Assembly (NCBI RefSeq): GCF_030694375.1
Contig: NZ_JAUXYL010000037.1
Coordinates: 1-35,037 of the forward strand
Source of the DNA: Algoriphagus sp.
GTDB lineage: Bacteria > Bacteroidota > Bacteroidia > Cytophagales > Cyclobacteriaceae
Reading direction: 5' to 3'
DNA: 35,037 nt
A model generated the notes under the pieces. The model saw only the letters and a list, made by a program, of their open reading frames with translations. It had not been told where the DNA came from and did no database searches. This document shows, one piece after another, positions 7,166-15,206 of the stretch (position 1 is the stretch's first letter; every line of letters begins with the position of its first letter). Made by a program: the position numbers and the translations under genes.

Positions 7166-9385
7166 TTAGTCAAAACGGGAAATTTTAATAATTCCATCTA
7201 CTTGCTGCAAGTTTTTGATCAAGTGATCCAAATGCTCCGTGCTATGCACATAAAGTTTGATAGTCCCTTCGAAAATTCCAGCATCTGAATCTACGGTAAT
7301 CGAACGCATATTCACTTTGAGTTCATTGGAAATGACTTTGGTGACATCATTAATCAAACCGACCCGGTCAGTTCCCAAAATCCTCAATCCTGCCAAAAAT
7401 GCGATTAACTTTTGACTGGTCCAACGAGCCTTGATGACTCGATTTCCATGATTAGAAAGCAGCTCCAAAGCATTTGGACAGGATGTTCGATGTATTTTAA
7501 TGCCTTCATTGATCGTTACAAATCCGAACACATCGTCACCCGGGATTGGATTGCAACATTTAGCCAAGATGTAATCCACTACATCCATATCCTCTCCAAT
7601 CAACAGCTGATCGTGCTCCGAGCCTTTCAAACTTTTGATTTCTTTGGTAAAAGTGGATTCGTCTTTTACTTTTTCACCCACTTTGCTTTTCCCTTTTTGA
7701 ACTTCCTTGAAATCCTTAAAGGCTTTTATCGTGGTGGGATCAATAGATCCTTTTCCAACTCTGTAGTAAAACTCATTGGCCGTCTTAAGCTCATAATAAG
7801 CCCGCAACTGCTCGACAGTTTCAGAGTTAAAGTCCATTTTCATGGCTTTCAGCTTTCGTTGGACAATCTCCCGGCCATCCAGGATCGCAGATTTTTTATC
7901 CTCTCGGAGCGCGTCTTTGATTTTTGCTTTTGCACGTGAAGTGACGACGTTATTAAGCCAGTCTTCTGTAGGTTTTTGCTTATTGGAAGTTAGGATTTCG
8001 ACCTGATCCCCATTCTTAAGGGTATGACTGATGGGGACAAGGCGCTGATTCACTTTAGCTCCAATACACTTGGCTCCAATTTCAGTGTGAATTTCAAAGG
8101 CAAAGTCCAGCGCTGTTGCGCCAATTGGAAGAACTTTCAAGTCTCCTTTAGGGGTGAAGACAAAGACCTCATCATGGAATAAATTTCCACGAAAATCATC
8201 CATGAATTCAATTGCATTGCTATCGTTGGATTCAAGAATACTTCTAACCTGACCTATCCAGTCATCCAAGCCAGAACCTGTCTTCCCTCCTATGGTATCT
8301 CGGTCCTTATATTTCCAGTGGGCAGCATACCCTCTTTCGGCAATCTCGTCCATCCGGTCAGTACGGATCTGCACTTCTACCCACTGACCGGTATTACTCA
8401 TGACCGTAGTATGGAGTGACTCATATCCATTGGATCTAGGGGTGCTTATCCAGTCTCTGAGCCTGTCTGGATTAGGCCTGTAGAAATCTGTCACTATTGA
8501 ATAAACCTGCCAACAGTCGGCTTTTTCGTTTTCAAGTTGGCTTTGGATGATAATTCTGACAGCAAAAAGATCATAAACTTCTTCAAAAGGAATACCCTGC
8601 TTTTTCATCTTATTATAGATGGAATAAACAGACTTGGGCCTTCCTTTGATGGTGAATTTAAAGTCTTGTTTAGTAAGCTCATCTTCAATCGGTTGAATGA
8701 AGGATTTGATAAACTTTTTGCGATAGGATTTAGACTCGTTAATTTTTTGAACGATATCTAAGTAGGTATCGGTGTCAGTGTATTTCAGATAAAGATCCTC
8801 AAGTTCAGACTTGATCGCGTACAAGCCCAATCGATGTGCCAAAGGTGCATAGAGGTACATCGTCTCCGAGGCAATTTTAAGCTGCTTATGTCGGGGCATG
8901 CTGGACAACGTCCTCATATTATTCAGCCGATCCGCAAGCTTGATCAATATGACCCGGACATCATCGGACAACGTAAGAAGCATTTTCCGGAAATTCTCCG
9001 CCTGCTGTGAGCTACCGTACTCAAAAACACCTGATATCTTGGTCAAGCCGTCAATGATGGTCATCACCTTATGACCAAATTCCCGCTCAATATCTTCCAG
9101 CTCCAAATCGGTGTCTTCGACCACATCGTGAAGCAAGGCAGCAATGATTGAGGTAGTACCTAATCCAATTTCCTCCACACAGACCAAAGCCACCTCGAGG
9201 GGATGATAGATATACGGTTCACCTGACTTTCTTCGCATTTCCTTGTGTGCTTCAAGGGAAATGCTGAAAGCTTTTTTGATGAGTTTGGTATCTCCAGGTT
9301 TCAAGATAGGCTTGGCCTGTCTGAGCAGCTTTCGATATCGTTTTAAAATTTCTTTGCGTTCTTCTTCTATGTCCACAGGGATCAT
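7166..9385 (-). CDS. RelA/SpoT family (p)ppGpp synthetase/hydrolase
   Basis: A long Rel protein (739 residues) controlling the stringent-response alarmone (p)ppGpp. The N-terminal HD hydrolase domain has the metal ligands His61 (YIYHPLEVA) and HDVVED (86-91), plus LADRLNNMRTL, so hydrolysis is expected to be active. The synthetase domain follows, with GRPKSVYSIYNKM, YDLFAVRI, RSNGYESLHTTV and VEVQIRT. Next are a TGS domain (FVFTPKGDLKVLPIGATALDFAF), a conserved Cys-rich/zinc-finger-like segment (LAKCCNPIPGD), and a C-terminal ACT domain (about 665-739). Both catalytic centres look intact, so a bifunctional Rel is likely. The ATG at 9385 gives the normal N-terminus. It is the only long Rel in this window; the symbol (rel, relA or spoT) is left open. 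Confidence 0.96.
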   Translation of the reverse strand: MIPVDIEEERKEILKRYRKLLRQAKPILKPGDTKLIKKAFSISLEAHKEMRRKSGEPYIYHPLEVALVCVEEIGLGTTSIIAALLHDVVEDTDLELEDIEREFGHKVMTIIDGLTKISGVFEYGSSQQAENFRKMLLTLSDDVRVILIKLADRLNNMRTLSSMPRHKQLKIASETMYLYAPLAHRLGLYAIKSELEDLYLKYTDTDTYLDIVQKINESKSYRKKFIKSFIQPIEDELTKQDFKFTIKGRPKSVYSIYNKMKKQGIPFEEVYDLFAVRIIIQSQLENEKADCWQVYSIVTDFYRPNPDRLRDWISTPRSNGYESLHTTVMSNTGQWVEVQIRTDRMDEIAERGYAAHWKYKDRDTIGGKTGSGLDDWIGQVRSILESNDSNAIEFMDDFRGNLFHDEVFVFTPKGDLKVLPIGATALDFAFEIHTEIGAKCIGAKVNQRLVPISHTLKNGDQVEILTSNKQKPTEDWLNNVVTSRAKAKIKDALREDKKSAILDGREIVQRKLKAMKMDFNSETVEQLRAYYELKTANEFYYRVGKGSIDPTTIKAFKDFKEVQKGKSKVGEKVKDESTFTKEIKSLKGSEHDQLLIGEDMDVVDYILAKCCNPIPGDDVFGFVTINEGIKIHRTSCPNALELLSNHGNRVIKARWTSQKLIAFLAGLRILGTDRVGLINDVTKVISNELKVNMRSITVDSDAGIFEGTIKLYVHSTEHLDHLIKNLQQVDGIIKISRFD

Positions 9386-9460
9386 ATGGATGGAATTTTA
9401 TTCAAAATAGGGACAGGGAATTGAGCATTCCACTTTTTTTTGGATTTTTTTTTACAACAC

Positions 9461-9492
9461 TTGTGAAAAATAAGATAATGTCTTTACCTTCG
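9461..9492 (+). promoter_or_regulatory. Promoter of tRNA-Leu
   Basis: TTG (9461-9463), a 21-base spacer, then TACCTTCG (9485-9492) fit the Bacteroidota pattern TTG/TAnnTTTG with one change (C for T), a form common before stable RNA genes. It lies about 60 bases before the tRNA, leaving a short 5' leader for processing. Confidence 0.6.
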
Positions 9493-9551
9493 CATCCACA
9501 ATTAGAAAACGAGATCATTGATCAAATTTTCTCGGTCTGATTGAATCCAAT

Positions 9552-9633
9552 GCGGATGTGGCGAAATTGGTAGACGCACTAGACTTAGGATCTAGCGCCG
9601 CGAGGCATGGGGGTTCGAGTCCCTCTATCCGCA
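9552..9633 (+). tRNA. tRNA-Leu (anticodon UAG)
   Basis: A full class II tRNA. The acceptor stem pairs GCGGATG (9552-9558) with TATCCGC (9626-9632) with one G-U pair, and the discriminator is A9633. The anticodon arm CTAGA-CTTAGGA-TCTAG contains anticodon TAG (reads CUN leucine codons). A variable arm follows, then the T arm GGGTTCGAGTCCC. CCA is not fully encoded (the next bases are CAA). The amino acid is assigned from the anticodon and the long variable arm. Confidence 0.97.
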
Positions 9634-9642
9634 CAACACAAG

Positions 9643-9697
9643 CCCTCAATCACTCCACTGTTTTTGATCAGACAGGAAAGAGATTGGGGGTTTTTAG
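9643..9697 (+). terminator. Likely terminator between tRNA-Leu and tig
   Basis: CCCTCAATC (9643-9651) pairs with GATTGGGGG (9682-9690), nine pairs including one T-G wobble, followed by TTTTT. The 30-base loop contains a small inner pairing (CTGT/ACAG). The long loop lowers confidence; read-through into tig is possible. Confidence 0.55.
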
Positions 9698-9724
9698 TTC
9701 ATCATCTGTTTAATTTTATACACC

Positions 9725-11053
9725 TTGGAAATTACATTAGACAAGCATTCAGCAAATCAGGCTTCAATTAAAATTACGTTAAACGAAGCAGATTATCAAC
9801 CAAAGGTTGATGCCAAACTAAAGGATTACGCAAAAAAAGCAGTCATCAAAGGATTTCGTCCGGGAAAAGCACCGATAGCTATGGTGAAGGGCATGTATGG
9901 TGTCTCTTTATTGGTAGATGAAATTAATGCATTGCTGGGTGAATCATTAAACAATTACCTGAAGGAGCAAACATTCAGAATACTTGGTGAACCTCTTCCA
10001 GTTGAAAAGGCAGACAATTCAATTGATTGGAAGACACAAAAAGATTTTGATTTCGAATACAAGATCGGATTTGTGGAATCAGTTAACATTGCATTGGACG
10101 CAACTACCAAGGGAACAAAATATTCCATCAAGGTGGACGAAAAACTCATCAATGAGACCCTTGATAACCTTAAGTCTCAATACGGCAATAGCACCAACCC
10201 TGAAGTAAGTGAAGCCAACGATAACATCTATGGGGATCTCAAAGCTTCAGAAGGTGATTTTTCAAAAACTATTTCTCTTCCGCTTTCCAAAATCTCAAAA
10301 AAGCTTGCCGGTAAATTTATCGGTCTTAGCAAAGATGCTGTAGTTGAATTTGATGCCAAGGAAGTTAAAAAAGAGGAATGGTCGGAAGCATTTGGCTTGA
10401 CAGACGAAGAAATTGCTGAAGCCAAAGGAGCTTTTACTTTTACAATAGTAAATATCAACAGAACGGAAGCTGCTGAATTGAATCAGGAATTTTTCGATAA
10501 AATATTTGGTCCGGAAGCAGTTTCGACTGAAGAGGAATTCATCAATAAGGTGAAAGAAACCCTACAGGGAAGCTACGACCGTGAATCTAAAGTCTTCTCT
10601 GATGAAGAATTGAAGAAAGTATTGGTGGAAAAAGCCAACCTTGATCTTCCTGATGCATTCCTGAAAGAATGGTTAGTGAGAGCCAATGAAGGTAAAGTAT
10701 CTGAGGCAGATGTGGAAAATGAATATCCTATCTATGCAAAACAGTTGACTTGGTCATTGATCTCTAATCAAATTGCCAAAGACAATAGTATCAAGGCAGA
10801 ACATGAAGATGTCATTGAGAAGACCAAGGAAATGGTACGTGAGCAATTTGCATCTTCAGGTCTTGGTGCCCAATTAGAAGCTAGCATGGATATGTTTGTA
10901 GACAATTATCTTAAAGGAAACGAGGGTCAAAACTACATGAATATGATGACTTCGGTGCAAAATGAAAAAGTCCTTGCTTTTGTTCAGGAGAAAATTGATT
11001 TAGTCGAAAAGGAGATTTCAATCGATGAATTCAAGGAACTTTTAGAGAAGTAA
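9725..11053 (+). CDS. tig: Trigger factor, ribosome-associated chaperone
   Basis: Trigger factor binds the ribosome exit tunnel and shields nascent chains. The 442-residue protein has the N-terminal ribosome-binding domain with the signature GFRPGKAP (in VIKGFRPGKAPIAMVKGMYG), a middle region corresponding to the PPIase domain, which is poorly conserved as usual in Bacteroidota, and a helical C-terminal chaperone domain rich in Glu and Lys. The start is TTG at 9725 (MEITLDKHS...), which matches the family's N-terminus; no ATG is available nearby. It is the first gene of the classic tig-clpP-clpX order, but a strong hairpin after its stop suggests clpP is transcribed at least partly from its own promoter. 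Confidence 0.95.
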   Translation: MEITLDKHSANQASIKITLNEADYQPKVDAKLKDYAKKAVIKGFRPGKAPIAMVKGMYGVSLLVDEINALLGESLNNYLKEQTFRILGEPLPVEKADNSIDWKTQKDFDFEYKIGFVESVNIALDATTKGTKYSIKVDEKLINETLDNLKSQYGNSTNPEVSEANDNIYGDLKASEGDFSKTISLPLSKISKKLAGKFIGLSKDAVVEFDAKEVKKEEWSEAFGLTDEEIAEAKGAFTFTIVNINRTEAAELNQEFFDKIFGPEAVSTEEEFINKVKETLQGSYDRESKVFSDEELKKVLVEKANLDLPDAFLKEWLVRANEGKVSEADVENEYPIYAKQLTWSLISNQIAKDNSIKAEHEDVIEKTKEMVREQFASSGLGAQLEASMDMFVDNYLKGNEGQNYMNMMTSVQNEKVLAFVQEKIDLVEKEISIDEFKELLEK

Positions 11054-11075
11054 ATCGATTTAGAGAGTTATATTC

Positions 11076-11108
11076 AAAAGTCCTTTTTATAAGGACTTTT
11101 TTATTTTT
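11076..11108 (+). terminator. Terminator of tig
   Basis: AAAAGTCCTT (11076-11085) and AAGGACTTTT (11091-11100) form a perfect 10-bp stem with a 5-base loop, followed by a T-rich tail. The tail also contains the TATTTTTG box proposed for clpP, so terminator and promoter overlap. Confidence 0.85.
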
Positions 11109-11109
11109 G
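11102..11109 (+). promoter_or_regulatory. -7 promoter box for clpPX
   Basis: TATTTTTG exactly matches TAnnTTTG and lies 22 bases before the clpP ATG. There is no clear TTG -33 element because the tig terminator stem occupies that region. Confidence 0.45.
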
Positions 11110-11131
11110 TCTACCACAACAAACTCAAAAA

Positions 11132-11803
11132 ATGATTAACAAAGAAGAATTCAGAAAGTACGCCATTCACAATCAGGGCGTCAGCGGGACGGCATTTGAC
11201 CAATACACCCAGCACATTGATAACATGACCCGTTCGGTCATCGAAGAGCGTCCTCAGAATTTTCGGGAAATCGATGTTTTCTCGAGATTGATCATGGACA
11301 GAATCATTTTCTTGGGCACCGGCATTGACGACCATATCGCTAATATCATCGTGGCGCAATTGCTTTTCCTAGAATCTGTAGATGCTAAAAAAGATGTGTT
11401 GCTCTATGTCAACAGTCCCGGAGGATCTGTGACTGCAGGGCTTGGTATTTATGACACCATGCAGTACATCGGACCCGATGTCGCCACTATTTGTACAGGC
11501 ATCGCCGCTTCCATGGGTGCTGTACTCTTGGCAGGGGGTGCAAAAAACAAAAGATCATCACTACAGCACGCAAGAGTAATGATTCACCAGCCTTCCGGAG
11601 GCATGCAGGGTCAATCCAGAGATATGGAAATTTCTCTCAAATTGATTCTTTCCATGCGCGAGGAATTATATCAAATTCTTGCCAATCATACAGGAAAAAC
11701 ATTTGAAGAAATTGATCGGGACTCAGACCGGGATTATTGGTTGAAAGCTCAGGAAGCCAAAGAATATGGCTTGATCGATGAAGTATTAGTTAAAAAAGTA
11801 TAA
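11132..11803 (+). CDS. clpP: ATP-dependent Clp protease proteolytic subunit
   Basis: ClpP forms the barrel-shaped serine peptidase that degrades proteins unfolded by ClpX. The catalytic triad is visible: Ser127 in [14 protein letters not shown], His152 in [10 protein letters not shown], and Asp201 in DSDRDYW. The oxyanion-loop region [11 protein letters not shown] is also intact. The 223-residue length is typical for Bacteroidota, with a longer N-terminus than the E. coli mature form and possible propeptide processing. The ATG at 11132 follows the -7 box, and clpX begins only two bases after the stop, so the two subunits are almost certainly co-translated. Confidence 0.98.
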   Translation: MINKEEFRKYAIHNQGVSGTAFDQYTQHIDNMTRSVIEERPQNFREIDVFSRLIMDRIIFLGTGIDDHIANIIVAQLLFLESVDAKKDVLLYVNSPGGSVTAGLGIYDTMQYIGPDVATICTGIAASMGAVLLAGGAKNKRSSLQHARVMIHQPSGGMQGQSRDMEISLKLILSMREELYQILANHTGKTFEEIDRDSDRDYWLKAQEAKEYGLIDEVLVKKV

Positions 11804-11805
11804 GA

Positions 11806-13029
11806 ATGGCTCAAGTAACCTGCTCCTTTTGCGGTAGAAACAAAAAAGATGTAGATCTGATGGTATCGGGCATTTCAGCCCATATCTGCAATTTCTGTAT
11901 CGATCAGGCGCATCTGATTCTTGGAGAAGAAGACAAAACCAAGAAATCAAGTGCTAAACCTAAGTTTAAACTCAAAAAACCAAAGGAGCTGACATCCTAC
12001 CTTGATCAATATGTCATCGGTCAGGAAGAAGCAAAAAAAGTACTCACAGTAGCAGTATACAATCATTACAAGCGTCTACAGCAGAAGGATGACCATGATG
12101 AAATCAAGATTGAAAAATCAAACGTCATCATGGTGGGAGATACCGGCACCGGTAAAACTTACCTCGCCAAAACTTTGGCAAAAATCCTTGAAGTACCGTT
12201 TTGCATAGCTGATGCGACAGTGTTGACTGAAGCAGGCTACGTGGGTGAAGATGTGGAAAGCATTTTAACCCGACTACTGCAATCGGCAGATTACAATGTA
12301 GAAGCAGCTGAGCGGGGGATCGTTTACATTGATGAGCTGGATAAAATCGCGCGAAAATCAGACAACCCCTCCATCACCCGCGATGTAAGTGGTGAAGGTG
12401 TGCAGCAAGCCATGCTGAAGCTGCTTGAAGGCACAATGGTCAATGTACCCCCTCAGGGAGGTCGAAAGCATCCCGACCAAAAGATGATCGCTGTAAACAC
12501 GGAAAACATCCTGTTTATCTGTGGTGGCGCATTTGACGGGATTGTAAGACATATCGGAAAGCGTCTGAATACACAACCTATGGGTTTTGCTAAAACCAGC
12601 GATACTCCCCAGGCTGATCGGGAAAATCTTCTTCAATATGTGACAGCACAGGATTTGAAGGCCTTTGGTTTGATTCCTGAACTAATCGGCCGACTTCCTG
12701 TATTGACTCATCTGGACCCACTTCACAAGGATGCCCTGAAGCGTATTCTTACCGAACCAAAAAATGCTTTGGTCAAGCAATACACCAAACTTTTGGCAAT
12801 GGAAGGTGTCAAGCTGACATTTGAAGAGAGTGCATTGGACTTCATCGTGGACAAAGCGGACGAATACAAACTTGGGGCCCGAGGACTTCGTTCTATTTGC
12901 GAAGCGATTGTTACCGACGCGATGTATGAGTTGCCTTCTGACGACACGATCAAAGAACTGGTCATTGATGAAGACTACGCGAGATCGCAATTTGACAAAT
13001 CAAAATTCAAGCGACTTCAGGTTGCATAA
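11806..13029 (+). CDS. clpX: ATP-dependent Clp protease ATP-binding subunit
   Basis: ClpX is the AAA+ unfoldase that feeds substrates to ClpP. The N-terminal zinc-binding domain has CSFC (6-9) and CNFC (28-31). The AAA+ core has Walker A GDTGTGKT (111-118), pore loop GYVGED (144-149), Walker B VYIDELDK (173-180), the arginine-containing sensor region GARGLRS near the C-terminus, and a ClpP-docking loop reading PMGF (258-261) where most homologues have IGF. The Walker A second residue is Asp instead of the more common Pro. Length 407 is normal. It follows clpP by two bases and ends at a good terminator. Confidence 0.98.
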   Translation: MAQVTCSFCGRNKKDVDLMVSGISAHICNFCIDQAHLILGEEDKTKKSSAKPKFKLKKPKELTSYLDQYVIGQEEAKKVLTVAVYNHYKRLQQKDDHDEIKIEKSNVIMVGDTGTGKTYLAKTLAKILEVPFCIADATVLTEAGYVGEDVESILTRLLQSADYNVEAAERGIVYIDELDKIARKSDNPSITRDVSGEGVQQAMLKLLEGTMVNVPPQGGRKHPDQKMIAVNTENILFICGGAFDGIVRHIGKRLNTQPMGFAKTSDTPQADRENLLQYVTAQDLKAFGLIPELIGRLPVLTHLDPLHKDALKRILTEPKNALVKQYTKLLAMEGVKLTFEESALDFIVDKADEYKLGARGLRSICEAIVTDAMYELPSDDTIKELVIDEDYARSQFDKSKFKRLQVA

Positions 13030-13036
13030 AAATTAG

Positions 13037-13069
13037 AAACCTGCTTCTGAGAGGCAGGTTTTTATTTTT
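13037..13069. terminator. Bidirectional terminator between clpX and the lpxB operon
   Basis: AAACCTGC (13037-13044) pairs with GCAGGTTT (13054-13061) around a 9-base loop. The plus strand continues with a T-rich tail and the minus strand with TCTAATTTTTA, so the hairpin can stop both clpPX and the converging lpxB operon. Confidence 0.8.
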
Positions 13070-13073
13070 ATAG

Positions 13074-13175
13074 CTATCTGTAAAATATGACGATTAAAAA
13101 TAGAATTATTAAAAGGACTAGCGCAATCCTGTTCAAAATTCGCCAGCTGATTTTGTCCCAAGGCATTAAAGACAT
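13074..13175 (-). CDS. Predicted 33-residue single-span membrane peptide
   Basis: A short frame that size cut-offs miss. The ATG at 13175 lies 9 bases after the lpxB stop codon on the same strand, and the stop is at 13074-13076, just before the shared terminator. The peptide starts MSLMPWDKISWRILNRIALV and continues as an almost uninterrupted hydrophobic stretch (LLIILFLIVI) ending in FYR. A charged N-terminal half and a roughly 15-18-residue hydrophobic helix ending in a basic residue are typical of small inner-membrane proteins. Function is unknown. Coupling to lpxB hints at the envelope, but that is context only. The opposite strand also has a 58-codon frame here running into lpxB antisense, which I consider a shadow. 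Confidence 0.55.
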   Translation of the reverse strand: MSLMPWDKISWRILNRIALVLLIILFLIVIFYR

Positions 13176-13184
13176 TTTTGAAAT

Positions 13185-14291
13185 CTATTTTTTAAAGTTT
13201 AATATCAATCCGGCTGCGGTTATGGAGGCGCTTCCTTCTCCGATTCTTTCCTTAATCAAATCATAACCTTGAAGCATTTCCCCTTTATAAACCACATTGG
13301 AAAAAATCCGATTCAATTCATTTTTGAGATTTTCAACTGAAAAATCATCCTGAATCAATTCCTTCACCACTTCTTTACCAGCAATAAGATTCACTAAAGA
13401 AATATAAGGGACACTAATCAGGTTTTTTGCAATCCTATACGAAATGGCTGAGGTACGATAAACAACCACCTGAGGAACCCGAAATAGTGCGGTTTCGAGC
13501 GTTGCTGTTCCTGAAGTCACTACAGCTGCGGTGGCATGGCTAAGCAAATCATAGGTCTGGTCGATGACAACCCTAATCCCTGCAGTTCTTGCCGGATCAT
13601 ACGCCGCTGACGGCAGACTGCCTACTCCTGCGATCACAAATTGTGCATTTGGAAATTCTTTGACAAGAGAAACCATTCGATCCAGCATAGCATTGATCTC
13701 CTGTTTTCTACTGCCAGGAAGTAAAGCGATGATAGGTTGATAGCTCAGTTCATTTTTCTGAAAGAAAAAATCATGGGGTTTAAATTTTCGGATTTCATCC
13801 AAAAGCGGATTACCCACATAATGGACGTTCATATCATATTTCTCAAAAAACTCCGGTTCGAAGGGAAGAATAGAGTAGATCTGGTCCGTAAAAGCCTTCA
13901 ACTTTAGAGCACGCTTTTGATTCCAGGCCCAGACTTTCGGTGGAATATAATAGTGAACCGGGATCCCATTTTCCTTGGCAAAGGCGGCAATTTTCATGTT
14001 AAACCCCCCATAGTCCACAAGAATTAATGCATCCGGCCGATAGAGCAATAAGTCCTTCTTTATTAGGCTGAGATATTTGAGCACTTTGCGAAAACCAAGA
14101 ACTACCTCCAAAAATCCCATCACCGCGACTTCGGAATAATCTACGGCCAGAACCACTCCAGCATCTTTGGAATAGGCACCTCCCATTCCCCGAAACTTGG
14201 AGTTTGGGTCCAACTTCTGCATGGCCAAAACCAGGTTGGAAGCATGTAGGTCGCCTGATCTTTCGCCTGAGATGATGTAAAACTTTGTCAA
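13185..14291 (-). CDS. lpxB: Lipid-A-disaccharide synthase
   Basis: LpxB is a GT19 glycosyltransferase joining UDP-2,3-diacylglucosamine and lipid X to make the lipid A disaccharide at the inner membrane. The N-terminus FYIISGERSGDLHASNLV, the blocks GGAYSKDAGV, LILVDYGGFN, VHYYIPPKVWAWNQKR, LPGSRKQEI and VTSGTATLETALFRVPQVVVYR are diagnostic. I choose the TTG at 14291 (368 residues, MTKFYIISGERSGD), which matches homologues. The frame remains open to a TTG at 14327, but those extra codons come from the inverted repeat flanking the neighbouring four-helix-bundle gene. A small membrane-peptide gene follows by 9 bases. In the ancestral arrangement lpxB may have followed the queD-like gene directly. 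Confidence 0.96.
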   Translation of the reverse strand: MTKFYIISGERSGDLHASNLVLAMQKLDPNSKFRGMGGAYSKDAGVVLAVDYSEVAVMGFLEVVLGFRKVLKYLSLIKKDLLLYRPDALILVDYGGFNMKIAAFAKENGIPVHYYIPPKVWAWNQKRALKLKAFTDQIYSILPFEPEFFEKYDMNVHYVGNPLLDEIRKFKPHDFFFQKNELSYQPIIALLPGSRKQEINAMLDRMVSLVKEFPNAQFVIAGVGSLPSAAYDPARTAGIRVVIDQTYDLLSHATAAVVTSGTATLETALFRVPQVVVYRTSAISYRIAKNLISVPYISLVNLIAGKEVVKELIQDDFSVENLKNELNRIFSNVVYKGEMLQGYDLIKERIGEGSASITAAGLILNFKK

Positions 14292-14296
14292 TTTGG

Positions 14297-14330
14297 TAAG
14301 AGGTAAAAAGTAAGTGGTGAGTCCCAATTT
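14297..14330. repeat. Inverted repeat, left flank of four-helix-bundle gene
   Basis: The core GTAAAAAGTAAGT (13 bases, inside 14303-14315) recurs in inverted orientation at the other side of the gene (within 14720-14760), with weaker similarity extending about 30 bases. The repeat lies between the four-helix-bundle stop and the lpxB start and gives lpxB a spurious upstream extension. Confidence 0.65.
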
Positions 14331-14333
14331 TGA

Positions 14334-14714
14334 TTAGGGTTTAAAACAAAATTTATCAGCTTTTGACATCATTGCATTCAACTTATTATTTATTTGATCA
14401 CATTTCATAACAATAGATTGCAATTCTTCAGATGAAACTAATTCACAATCATGAGCTACCTCAATCCAATGTCTGGTTTCGTATTGTTCTGCATCTCCAT
14501 CAGTTAATTTGGAAATAAAGTGATTAATATACCTCCTTTTGCCCCAAGCCTCAGCTATTTGACCTCCTATCGATCTGGAAGCTCTTCTTATTTGATCTGT
14601 CAAAGAGAAACGCTCTTCAATGGGGAATTTCATTGATACAATATAAACTTCCTTTGCTAATTCTCTAGAAAGCTTGTACACCTCCAATTCAAAATAAAAT
14701 TGAACAAACGGCAT
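14334..14714 (-). CDS. Four-helix-bundle protein (23S rRNA intervening-sequence/bAvd-like family)
   Basis: A 126-residue all-helical protein of the family often annotated 'four helix bundle protein' or, misleadingly, 'S23 ribosomal protein', first seen as ORFs inside 23S rRNA intervening sequences; the DGR accessory protein Avd is a distant relative. The motifs LEVYKLSRELAKEVY, FPIEERFSLTDQIRRASRSI, GGQIAEAWGK and the acidic ETRHWIEVAHDCELVS segment are characteristic. It is intact, with an ATG at 14714. No reverse transcriptase, variable repeat or rRNA is nearby, so it is neither a DGR nor a true intervening sequence. It lies between queD-like and lpxB genes and is flanked by inverted repeats, suggesting a movable cassette. 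Biochemical function is unknown; nucleic-acid binding is plausible from Avd. Confidence 0.88.
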   Translation of the reverse strand: MPFVQFYFELEVYKLSRELAKEVYIVSMKFPIEERFSLTDQIRRASRSIGGQIAEAWGKRRYINHFISKLTDGDAEQYETRHWIEVAHDCELVSSEELQSIVMKCDQINNKLNAMMSKADKFCFKP

Positions 14715-14719
14715 ATGAT

Positions 14720-14760
14720 GTGTGAGTTAACAACTTACTTTTTACAACTCACAATTTACA
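14720..14760. repeat. Inverted repeat, right flank of four-helix-bundle gene
   Basis: Contains ACTTACTTTTTAC, the exact inverse of GTAAAAAGTAAGT on the other flank. It is also itself a hairpin, GTGAGTT...AACTCAC. It lies immediately before the four-helix-bundle ATG and after the queD-like stop. Confidence 0.65.
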
Positions 14761-14767
14761 AAAAAAT

Positions 14768-15187
14768 TCAACCGCCATAATACTCTACAAAATTCCTTGG
14801 AGTCTCGTAAAGGGTCAGCTTATACAGTCCACCATGCGGAGTAATTTCCTTGACAGCAGGCTCTAAAATTTTCCAAAATTCCATCACCAGGATTTCACAG
14901 CTCGCCATTTTTCCAAGCAAGAAATCTACATCCATATTCAGGTTTTTATGATCGACTTTGTCAATTACCAGTTTTCGTATTAAAGTACTCAACTGCTTTA
15001 AATCGACCACAAACCCAGTTTCCGGATCGGGAAGACCACTGACAGTCACGATCAATTCGAAATTATGTCCATGCCAATTGACATTGGCGCAAGGTCCAAA
15101 GACCTCAAAATTTTTCTCATCAGACCATTTCGGATTCCAAAGCTTGTGGGCTGCATTGAAATGCTCTTTTCTGCAAACGTGAATCAT
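14768..15187 (-). CDS. 6-pyruvoyl-tetrahydropterin synthase/QueD family protein
   Basis: A 139-residue T-fold enzyme acting on 7,8-dihydroneopterin triphosphate. Zinc ligands are His14 (HFNAAH) and His39/His41 (NWHGHNF). Cys33 (FGPCANVN) is the likely catalytic cysteine, with Asp79-His80 (VDHKNLN) and Glu128 (YETPRNFVEYY) completing the site. The FGPCANVNWHGHN block resembles eukaryote-type PTPS more than E. coli QueD, but in a bacterium with queE elsewhere in the window the likely product is 6-carboxy-tetrahydropterin for queuosine. A pterin role cannot be excluded. It leads the operon with the four-helix-bundle gene, lpxB and the small membrane peptide, and has a good -7 box 20 bases upstream of the ATG. 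Confidence 0.92.
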   Translation of the reverse strand: MIHVCRKEHFNAAHKLWNPKWSDEKNFEVFGPCANVNWHGHNFELIVTVSGLPDPETGFVVDLKQLSTLIRKLVIDKVDHKNLNMDVDFLLGKMASCEILVMEFWKILEPAVKEITPHGGLYKLTLYETPRNFVEYYGG

Positions 15188-15206
15188 CTACTTTTTAATT
15201 TCGCTG

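Noticed and set aside
7412..7939. 175-codon plus-strand frame inside the rel gene
   Set aside because: Antisense shadow of a strongly conserved enzyme; Phe/Ile-rich with no domain.
14334..14714. Ribosomal protein S23 or a diversity-generating retroelement
   Set aside because: The family name is a historical mislabel; no rRNA gene, reverse transcriptase or template/variable repeat is nearby.
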